A stretch of 64,000 nt of DNA from Agelas oroides. Its lineage: Eukaryota > Porifera > Demospongiae > Agelasida > Agelasidae. The stretch lies in assembly GCA_949130485.1 (NCBI GenBank), contig OX422185.1, positions 14,383,011-14,447,010 of the forward strand, given 5' to 3'. Below are positions 56,253 through 64,000 of this stretch, piece after piece; positions within the stretch are counted from its first letter, which is position 1, and each line of letters opens with the position of its first letter. Under the pieces are notes generated by a model, which saw only the letters and a list, made by a program, of their open reading frames with translations, did not search any database and was not told where the DNA came from. The translations under genes were made by a program, and so were the position numbers.

Positions 56253-58170
56253 TGTATTATATGGTGTTTGCTGGACTCGACAAACTGTATTATATGGTGT
56301 TTGCTGGACTCGACAAACTGTATTATATGGTGTTTGCTGGACTCGACAAACTGTATTATATGGTGTTTGCTGGACTCGACAAACTGTATTATATGGTGTT
56401 TGCTGGACTCGACAAACTGTATTATATGGTGTTTGCTGGACTCGACAAACTGTATTATATGGTGTTTGCTGGACTCGACAAACTGTATTATATGGTGTTT
56501 GCTGGACTCGACAAACTGTATTATATGGTGTTTGCTGGACTCGACAAACTGTATTATATGGTGTTTGCTGGACTCGACAAACTGTATTATATGGTGTTTG
56601 CTGGACTCGACAAACTGTATTATATGGTGTTTGCTGGACTCGACAAACTGTATTATATGGTGTTTGCTGGACTCGACAAACTGTATTATATGGTGTTTGC
56701 TGGACTCGACAAACTGTATTATATGGTGTTTGCTGGACTCGACAAACTCTATTATATGGTGTTTGCTGGACTCGACAAACTCTATTATATGGTGTTTGCT
56801 GGACTCGACAAACTCTATTATATGGTGTTTGCTGGACTCGACAAACTCTATTATATGGTGTTTGCTGGACTCGACAAACTCTATTATATGGTGTTTGCTG
56901 GACTCGACAAACTCTATTATATGGTGTTTGCTGGACTCGACAAACTCTATTATATGGTGTTTGCTGGACTCGACAAACTCTATTATATGGTGTTTGCTGG
57001 ACTCGACAAACTCTATTATATGGTGTTTGCTGGACTCGACAAACTCTATTATATGGTGTTTGCTGGACTCGACAAACTCTATTATATGGTGTTTGCTGGA
57101 CTCGACAAACTCTATTATATGGTGTTTGCTGGACTCGACAAACTCTATTATATGGTGTTTGCTGGACTCGACAAACTGTATTATATGGTGTTTGCTGGAC
57201 TCGACAAACTGTATTATATGGTGTTTGCTGGACTCGACAAACTGTATTATATGGTGTTTGCTGGACTCGACAAACTGTATTATATGGTGTTTGCTGGACT
57301 CGACAAACTGTATTATATGGTGTTTGCTGGACTCGACAAACTGTATTATATGGTGTTTGCTGGACTCGACAAACTGTATTATATGGTGTTTGCTGGACTC
57401 GACAAACTGTATTATATGGTGTTTGCTGGACTCGACAAACTGTATTATATGGTGTTTGCTGGACTCGACAAACTGTATTATATGGTGTTTGCTGGACTCG
57501 ACAAACTGTATTATATGGTGTTTGCTGGACTCGACAAACTGTATTATATGGTGTTTGCTGGACTCGACAAACTGTATTATATGGTGTTTGCTGGACTCGA
57601 CAAACTCTATTATATGGTGTTTGCTGGACTCGACAAACTCTATTATATGGTGTTTGCTGGACTCGACAAACTCTATTATATGGTGTTTGCTGGACTCGAC
57701 AAACTCTATTATATGGTGTTTGCTGGACTCGACAAACTCTATTATATGGTGTTTGCTGGACTCGACAAACTCTATTATATGGTGTTTGCTGGACTCGACA
57801 AACTCTATTATATGGTGTTTGCTGGACTCGACAAACTCTATTATATGGTGTTTGCTGGACTCGACAAACTCTATTATATGGTGTTTGCTGGACTCGACAA
57901 ACTCTATTATATGGTGTTTGCTGGACTCGACAAACTCTATTATATGGTGTTTGCTGGACTCGACAAACTCTATTATATGGTGTTTGCTGGACTCGACAAA
58001 CTCTATTATATGGTGTTTGCTGGACTCGACAAACTCTATTATATGGTGTTTGCTGGACTCGACAAACTCTATTATATGGTGTTTGCTGGACTCGACAAAC
58101 TCTATTATATGGTGTTTGCTGGACTCGACAAACTCTATTATATGGTGTTTGCTGGACTCGACAAACTCTA
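56253..58170. repeat. 33-bp minisatellite, 58 copies in four variant blocks
   Basis: Unit TGTATTATATGGTGTTTGCT + GGACTCGACAAAC, 33 bp. One position separates two types (AACTG versus AACTC). Counting that position from 56287: 14 G units, 13 C units (from 56749), 13 G units (from 57178), then 18 C units (57607-58168). Otherwise the units are essentially identical. Because 33 is divisible by three and the unit lacks stops in all three + frames and two of the three minus frames, long ORFs here are automatic and no evidence of coding. Confidence 0.97.
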
Positions 58171-58296
58171 TATCTGCTATTGATACCTATGCATTAACTT
58201 TGATATCAAATTTGAAAGGCAAAACACACTTTAAAGGCCAACATGGTATAGTTCTCATCACAAGAGTGTCTCTACTGAGATACGTACTAAAAAAAA

Positions 58297-58434
58297 TTAT
58301 TTGATGGGTGAGAGGGCAATATGGCTGGATATTGCAGAGTGTGCGGTTGTATTTTCACGAGCCACAGGCGAGTGAAAATACAGCACAAGAGTGCAATATC
58401 CAGCCATATTGCCCTCTCACACATCAAATAATAG
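58297..58434. mobile_element. Foldback element I, intact copy
   Basis: Arms TTATTTGATGGGTGAGAGGG + CAATATGGCTGGATATTGC and the complement, with inner TGTATTTTCAC / GTGAAAATACA; almost the whole 138 bp is a hairpin. Degenerate relative at 25934-26085. Confidence 0.82.
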
Positions 58435-58958
58435 ATTTATTATATACTGCTGTGATTTAGCAGCACCTAGAAGATAGACAGCTACTGCGCATGCGCAGTA
58501 CAAAGGTCGCTGCTGCGTGCATATTTAATGAGCTTCAAGCTGCTGGCCTGTTTCTAGCTTTGGACGCCACCAGCATGCGTACCGATCCCTCTACCAGTGG
58601 AAGAAAGTACCGTAAGTCAGTAAATAATGCGTAATGAAAGCTTATTCGTTGTTTCAGCAGCGGCTACGAGTGCATTCCAATTAAAGCACACGCCGCGGTT
58701 GCTACGCAGCATATGCCCTGAGGGGTATGAAATACGGACTATCGAATATGGGAAAATATTAGTCATGTTGCTCTATGGGAAATAGTATTGGCGCGTATAC
58801 TAGGTATATAATAAAAACAGTTACACGCTAATCAACAGTGTTTCGCAACTAAAGGTGACTACATAGAGTTTGCTGAGTGTGCAGCTGTCAATAGCTGGTA
58901 TGTAGTGGCTGAGTCCAGCAATGACCATATTGACTGTGGACATTTTCTCTGACAGCGA
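58435..58958. other. Gene-free stretch
   Basis: No exon recognised; some CpG around 58680-58800. Confidence 0.4.
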
Positions 58959-58967
58959 TAGTGTAAG

Positions 58968-59274
58968 TAGTCTCGTGCCCAGACCCCACCAGCGAGGAGA
59001 GGGTCTGGTGACATCTGGCTGATTCCTCGGGCTTCATTAGAAATTCATAGCTTACTGTATGCATAGTTGCGAACTGATAACTAACGCTGTGTCATTGTGT
59101 TAAAGTAGTCAAGAATTGCCGGTGTTGCACTACAGATTGTGTTTTCTGCAACGTGATTGGCGGTTGCAAAATTGCACGCCGAAAAGCAATCAACTTAATG
59201 AAGCCCAAGGAATCTGCTGGAAGTCACCAGACCCTTTTTTCCTCGTGAGGGGGCGGGGTCTGGGCACGAGACTA
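58968..59274. mobile_element. TAGTC-family MITE with exact 9-bp TSD
   Basis: Starts TAGTCTCGTGCCCAGACCCC and ends GGGTCTGGGCACGAGACTA; subterminal GGGTCTGGTGAC and GAAGCCCAAGGAAT pairs. Flanked by exact TAGTGTAAG on both sides (58959-58967, 59275-59283). Confidence 0.93.
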
Positions 59275-59283
59275 TAGTGTAAG

Positions 59284-59801
59284 AGCTTGTACTTCATGCT
59301 ACAGCAGTGACTTGAGTACACCCAGCCAGTAATTAGTGCACAAGAGACTACTCAAATGAATCACTCTCCATAAAACATTTCCAATGGTTTTTGCTATACT
59401 TGTCCTGAGCATAATTGACACATTCTTCATCATAATTGGTGCAGATTATGAGAATTGCTTGAAGCATAATCAGTGGGGAAAAAGTTATAATAATAAACAC
59501 ATCGCTACATATGCCACCCTACCATGATCAGTATTAAATGGCACACAGGAACCTTCAGATTGGAATTGTATTGCTACCTATTTGAAGCTGAAGTTTGACG
59601 AGAGCATGAGGAGAAAGTTTCTCTGACCTTTCCTACAACAGGAACTAGCCTTAACTCTTGATGTAAAATGTGAAGCCTATTTCTCTTTATCCAAATGTCA
59701 AGAGAGTCTCTGCTGAGATATGAAAATTGATTACCAATGACCCCAGATGTTTTCATTAACAAAGGTCAACCTTGTCTGATTTTGCTGCAGGAAGGTACCT
59801 G
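59284..59801. other. Gene-free stretch
   Basis: 59595-59775 is distantly like 42090-42260 (dispersed repeat, ATTG.T.A..AATGACCCCAGAT). No exon supported. Confidence 0.4.
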
Positions 59802-60203
59802 TAGCCTAGTACCCAGGCTCTCTCCGCTAACCTGGTACGTTTTATCACATGGGTGACATCAAGGATAGACACAGCGTAGATATGACTAAATTGACATGTG
59901 AGCATGCACAGAAGTCTGCCCACATAGCTCAGAGCTTGCTGCACAAGTGTAGCTACATGGCACGAAAACCAGTTGCTACAGTTACCATAAATTGCGAGGT
60001 AGACCGCTGTAGTAGATGTTCAGTGTCAGAAACAGTACGGTCTGAATGGCAAGAAATTTTATGATTTGCTGTATGCTTGAACGTGCATGGGTGCCTAGCT
60101 TAGTCCACCCCATGTGACTGAGCTGTGTCTACCCTTGATGTCACACACATGATAAAATGTACCAGGCTCTTCCCCTCCTCAGTGGAGCATGAGAACGAGG
60201 CTA
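59802..60203. mobile_element. TAGCC-family MITE
   Basis: TAGCCTAGTACCCAGGCTCT with ACCTGGTACGTTTTATCACA and GTGACATCAAGG; right arm CCTTGATGTCACACACATGA, AAATGTACCAGGCTCTTC and GAACGAGGCTA. No clear TSD. Confidence 0.8.
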
Positions 60204-60265
60204 GCTGGTGGGTACTAATTAGTTTTGTGTTGATCCAATTTAGCGAACTACCAGGAATGAAGCCC

Positions 60266-60443
60266 CTCAGTTACCAGCCTTGTAACAAGGAAACATGTCC
60301 AGCACAATCTGAAGATACCAGGAATGGCTTGTTTCATGAACATCCTAGTGTAGCCTTAGAAAGGTCTGTTGCTGCAGCTGCTACTGTGTACCACGAACCA
60401 GTTTGCTTACTTCTTGGCTTTAAGAATTTGAAGACTGGGCAGT
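60266..60443 (+). pseudogene. Possible thrombospondin type-1 tail fragment
   Basis: Directly after TCCAATTTAG a + frame reads E-L-P-G-M-K-P-L-S-Y-Q-P-C-N-K-E-T-C-P-A, which resembles the last strand of a TSP1 domain (Q-x-C-N-x-x-x-C-P). The frame then continues about 45 codons without a known motif to TAA at 60441-60443. The proposed acceptor precedes codon 1 (about 60243). The W-x-x-W and first Cys of a TSP1 module are not found upstream within view. Terminal exon, relic or coincidence are all possible. Confidence 0.25.
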
Positions 60444-60575
60444 AACTTGCTGTTTGTCTTGAAAAGTGACCTCACCATTACCACCTTTACTATGGTCTAA
60501 ATTGCTTGAATTGATGGAAGACCAATCTAACTTCACTTAGTGCATGCTCACTCCAATTAATAATTTGTGTACTTT

Positions 60576-60939
60576 TAGCCACGTTCCCAGGCCTCCTCTG
60601 TGTTTTTTTACTCTTTGGTTTGGGTTCAGTATCATACATAGAAGCAAAAGAGTGGTGAAAAATGGGGAAAGCCTGGGAACACGTGAGGTGGACACGAGGT
60701 GGACATAGGGGGGGGGGGGGGGGGGGCAGTGCCCAACTACAAAAGCAGGTGTACTAGTTGTGTGAGTGAGTTTCTTACCAGTTAAGTGGTGTAGTCTCCG
60801 TTTCAAGAGTGTCTGAGGTCCTACCTAGCGGTGGAGCACTCGATGATGAAGTCTGGTGTGTTACTTGAATGTGAACCCCTCCCCTCCACCAAAACCAAAC
60901 CAAAGAGCAAAACACAGGGGAGGCCTGGGAATGAGGCTA
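60576..60939. mobile_element. TAGCC-family MITE with internal poly-G
   Basis: TAGCCACGTTCCCAGGCCTC, CTGTGTTTTTTTACTCTTTG, GGTTTGGGTT; right arm AACCAAACCAAAGAGCAAAA, CACAGGGGAGGCCTGGGAAT, GAGGCTA. Contains an approximately 20-base G run at 60707-60726 preceded by two GTGGACA-type repeats. Confidence 0.85.
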
Positions 60940-60981
60940 TGATATAGTCAGTTTGAAGTCAAAAGTCATCATTGCTAATGG

Positions 60982-61423
60982 TAGCCTCATTCCCAGGCCA
61001 ATTAGAGAAAAGGCCTGGTTTCTGCTGTTCACATAGACATTTGATTTTCAGACATTCAGGGAATTCATTATAGTATCCCCTTGTGTTGTGACATACATAG
61101 TGTATACACATTTGATAATGTGCACAAAACCTGGATTTTGCTGTTTTGTATGCTTTCCAGTGACTCTGAGGTGAAGCAATGGTGCCTAAACTCAAATAAG
61201 AGGGTGTATAAAGTTGTCATGTCTTGGGTGATACATGTAGACACGAGTATACGTGTATATGATGTCATCGTTACAATCACATGATGTAGACTGTAATGTG
61301 GTGCATGCTTGTATAATTCTACATGAGCTTTATGCACTAATTGTAATTAAGCACATGCATGAACGGTAGCTACCAGGCCCATTATTTTCCCTGTATTTTC
61401 AAGTCAGCCTGGGAATGAGGCTA
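60982..61423. mobile_element. TAGCC-family MITE
   Basis: TAGCCTCATTCCCAGGCC at the left, GCCTGGGAATGAGGCTA at the right, with GGCCTGGT / ACCAGGCC as the inner pair. Flanks TGCTAATGG and CACTAATTG match at 6 of 9. Confidence 0.8.
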
Positions 61424-61428
61424 CACTA

Positions 61429-62255
61429 ATTGGGGTGAGCCTGAGCGAGCCCCACACTAGCGTGACTGCATTGCCCACGTGTGTGTGTAACTATCTATGC
61501 TTGTTTGTTTGGACCGACCACTTACCGTAAGTTTCAAATGAGCGCATTCAAAATTTTAATATTTTACGATGTCCACACCGACGTGTACTACAGCTAAGCC
61601 GTGAGAACAAGCGTGAAGGTCTACTGCCAAATTGCAGGGTCGGCGTGAAAGAGAGCGAGAGCAAACACGATTCAAGTTGAATGTGTTGGCAGCGCGCACG
61701 GTAACTTACTTTCTGAACTATGGTGACTCTGACGATCGCGTGACAAGGCAGGCTACGAGTGACAGGCAGCAGGATGTATGCTGGCTTCAGGTACGCGCTT
61801 GGCATCACCGCTCATACATATCAGGGATGCAGTGCAGTGTTGGCGACCCGGAGCGAAGACGACTGAAGTTGAAGCACGCGTGGCAACTTAATTCTGATTT
61901 GTGCTTGTATCGACGACGGCAGGCCGCTAATTGGACGGTAGCTAGGTGACTGCCGGGGTCGCTTCAGGTAGGGCCATGCATAAATGGTACTCATAAACGC
62001 CAGAAATTTAGCTCATGATTTCGGCGTAATGCTTAGTCCATGCATGTGTAGCCACGTTAGCTGCCCTGGCTGGAGAAATGGCTGGCATATGTGATTTACG
62101 CATAGTGAGGACTTACTAGTTACTTATGCGTTATCAAATTTGGCTTTAAGCAGTCGACAGTGACACATCCTGCTGTGTGCCATGACAAAGTAGTAAATCA
62201 GCAGTTTGCTGCTTGCTCAGGCTCGCCCCATGATGATGATAATCATCTCACTAGT
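61429..62255. mobile_element. Element J, copy 2
   Basis: Left GGGGTGAGCCTGAGCGAGCC, right GCTTGCTCAGGCTCGCCCCA, followed by ATGATGATGATAATCATCT and CACTAGT as in copy 1. The interior contains an Arg-rich open frame (61632-61949, R-E-R-E-R-E-Q-T-R-F-K-L) that is not open in copy 1; treated as non-coding. Confidence 0.75.
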
Positions 62256-62359
62256 AGCCGTAACCCATAACCTACAGGCATTCACCTCCTTATATGGTAG
62301 CCCAAATAGTCAACAAAGTATTTACACTGTGTAATTAGTATCTTTTTCATATTGCTAGC

Positions 62360-62765
62360 TGGTCTCGTCCCCACACCAAACTTTCTGTGCATGCCCTGTA
62401 GACTCGTCGAAAAATACGATCTGGACACATTCAGTGGGAAAAGCTGTCTTTGATTATAAAGTGTATCAGCATGTTGTTGCACCAATCACATTGCTCAAGA
62501 TAAATTGTGTTTATACCCTAAATCAGGATAATAGGCACCCATAGAAAATAAGCACCTCATGAATGTAGGCACCATTTGATTACATCGTGTTTATAGGCAC
62601 CCATAGAAAATAAGCACCTTTTTTGGTGCCAAAGCTTACACTGGATAATGTAATTACTGACCAATTTATCTCAACTGGCCCCAGTTTCCCTAGTGAAGGT
62701 GTCTAGACCCTATTTTTCAGCATGGCTGCAGGGTGCGTGAAAAATTTGGTCTGTGGATGAGACAA
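62360..62765. mobile_element. TAGTC-family MITE (TCGAC subfamily)
   Basis: Left TGGTCTCGTCCCCACACC with ACTCGTCGAAAAATACGATC; right GTCTAGACCCTATTTTTCAG and GGATGAGACAA. Flanked by ATTGCTAGC (62351-62359) and ATCGCTAGC (62766-62774), 8 of 9. The interior has two copies of TAGGCACCCATAGAAAATAA. Confidence 0.85.
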
Positions 62766-62774
62766 ATCGCTAGC

Positions 62775-63075
62775 AGAATTCTTGCAAGTGAATAATTAGA
62801 GCAACAACTGGGAGACATTTGCCTATGAGATATCATTGTGTTATGACAAACTACAACCTACTCACTATGGTAACATTCATGGCTGACATGAGCATCATGT
62901 GATGCTGCTGGTGACAGTTTTGTATTGTGGTATGTTCTTGCAATAATACATCCCCTTCATGCAAATGAAAATCCTATTTACCTATCAAGTTCTTACATGG
63001 ATAATTTTAATGCCTCGTGGTGAGCGTCTTCGGGGTGTGCTTTTAACGAGCTTTTTATTGAATGGTTTCGTAAAC
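62775..63075. other. Gene-free stretch
   Basis: Nothing supported. Confidence 0.4.
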
Positions 63076-63290
63076 AGAGTGTATTGTTACTGTGCAGTAG
63101 ACACTATAGTGTTGTGAAGTTACAGACTGATAGATACCTTGTTCAATGTATACCAAGAGTGTATTGTTACTGTGCAGTAGACACTATAGTGTTGTGAAGT
63201 TACAGACTGATAGATACCTTGTTCAATGTATACCAAGAGTGTATTGTTACTGTGCAGTAGACACTATAGTGTTGTGAAGATACAGACTGA
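63076..63290. repeat. 81-bp tandem repeat, about 2.6 copies
   Basis: Unit with GAGTGTATTGTTACTGTGCA, GTAGACACTATAGTGTTGTG and GATACCTTGTTCAATGTATA; the first two copies are identical over most of their length. The unit contains the palindrome ACACTATAGTGT. Confidence 0.95.
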
Positions 63291-63719
63291 TCAAGGCAAA
63301 ACCACAAGTAGTGTGTTCATACCATGGTCTATTGTACCGTAATACACCATCCCATATATTCAGGGTTTTTTCTAGAAATGTAGGGGGGAAATTGCTTTTG
63401 TGGGGAGAGAAAATGTGAAAAAAACATCCAGTTGGCCATTTAACAGCCACCCACCTAGGGGGGTCTGAGGGCATGCTCCCCCAGAAAAGTTTTGAAATTT
63501 AGGTGTCTGGGATCACATTTGGTGGCTTCTCAGACCCATTGTAACTATAGAGCCAAAAGCAATGAAATACTAGAACTTTCATGCCACAGGAAGTCACTGA
63601 TTGAAGCATGACTAGCTGAAGGTACTTCCCCAAGAAATCACACCAGCATTACTTGTTCTATAAAGTTTCGTGTGAATTGCAGTGGAAAACTATGTTAGTT
63701 CAACTGTCAACCAAATTTC
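63291..63719. repeat. Dispersed repeat fragment (GGGGTCTGAGGGCATGCTCCC)
   Basis: The block around 63455-63510, with CTAGGGGGGTCTGAGGGCAT then GCTCCCCCAGAAAAGTTTTG, recalls a widespread marine-invertebrate repeat; a related CTAGGGGGGGTCTGGGAGCA is at 20212. No boundaries seen; the rest is unassigned. Confidence 0.4.
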
Positions 63720-63950
63720 ACCATGGGAACATAGCAGCAAGTACATACCCTCACTGTTGTTGTATCTTATTCCAAGTTCACTATCAATTCTTATCACTAC
63801 TTCCTGAGTAAAACAGGTTTGTTTCAAACTAAGGATACCAATGCCTGAACTCAGCTAGTTCACAAATCGCCTTTCCTCATTATCTTCTCTTGTAGTCACT
63901 AGATTGGTTTCTGTGCATGCACCCTGGGGTTAAAAGAGGTCACATTTGAG
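63720..63950. repeat. Dispersed repeat, partner of 180-450
   Basis: Same landmarks in the same order as the left end of the window; see that entry. Confidence 0.55.
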
Positions 63951-64000
63951 GTCACATTAGTCCATGATCTAAAGCACTATCAGGCCAAATACGTTTAGGT

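Noticed and set aside
56252-58304. Two 640-680-codon open frames
   Set aside because: They are automatic products of the stop-free 33-bp repeat; five of six frames are open.
61632-61949. Arg-rich 105-codon frame
   Set aside because: Inside element J and broken in its other copy.
1-64000. tRNA, rRNA or other structured RNA genes
   Set aside because: None recognised by eye; a covariance-model scan would be needed, and no feature is claimed.

Overview
This is animal nuclear DNA, with no sign of bacterial or organellar sequence. Coding sequence sits in short exons with GT/AG introns. Most of the 64 kb is non-coding and packed with short inverted-repeat transposons (MITEs), minisatellites and local duplications. 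Two features point to a basal marine invertebrate: dispersed single-repeat LRR exons of the ribonuclease-inhibitor/NLR type, and a multi-exon DDE-type transposase-like gene. A sponge is my best guess, held at about even odds; a cnidarian or another marine invertebrate could look the same.

The clearest gene is at 45985-49775 on the + strand. Four exons splice in frame into a predicted 1053-residue protein with a long coiled coil, an RNase H-like DDE core apparently split by a large helical insertion, and a C-terminal Tudor/chromo-like small beta-barrel. Its third intron holds a MITE. Four 84-nt exons at 6361, 13579, 22633 and 56116 each encode exactly one 28-residue LRR and share one splice phase, so they could join in any order. 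They form the remains, or the sparse visible part, of one or more LRR receptor genes on the + strand. Weaker candidates are a TATA-containing promoter with a five-codon first exon (33895-34016), two small exons ending in a stop (32904-33664), a 187-codon ORF inside a transposon (37453-38016), a Ser-rich minus-strand ORF (43584-43772), a 66-codon ORF (9607-9807) and a thrombospondin-type tail fragment (60266-60443).

Layout. 1-7.7 kb: MITEs and copy 1 of a segmental duplication carrying an LRR exon. 8-17 kb: foldback elements and one LRR exon. 17.7-24.7 kb: copy 2 of the duplication, with an LRR exon and a 79-bp array. 25-28 kb: MITEs and a 49-bp array holding a decayed hAT element with a BED zinc finger. 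28-45 kb: dispersed repeats, candidate exons, a foldback element with an ORF, and a 115-bp array of about 12 copies. 46-50 kb: the DDE-type gene. 50-64 kb: dense MITEs, the last LRR exon and a 58-copy 33-bp minisatellite.

The most informative pattern is in the mobile DNA. Two MITE families with TIRs starting TAGCCTC and TAGTCTC both show 9-bp target duplications (three exact, several near-exact) and look like one Mutator-like superfamily. The segmental duplication supplies near-empty sites for three insertions, which orders events: duplication first, then MITE, TTAA-element and MULE-like insertions in copy 1, and satellite expansion in copy 2. All coordinates of duplications and of degenerate elements are read by eye and approximate unless TSDs are given.
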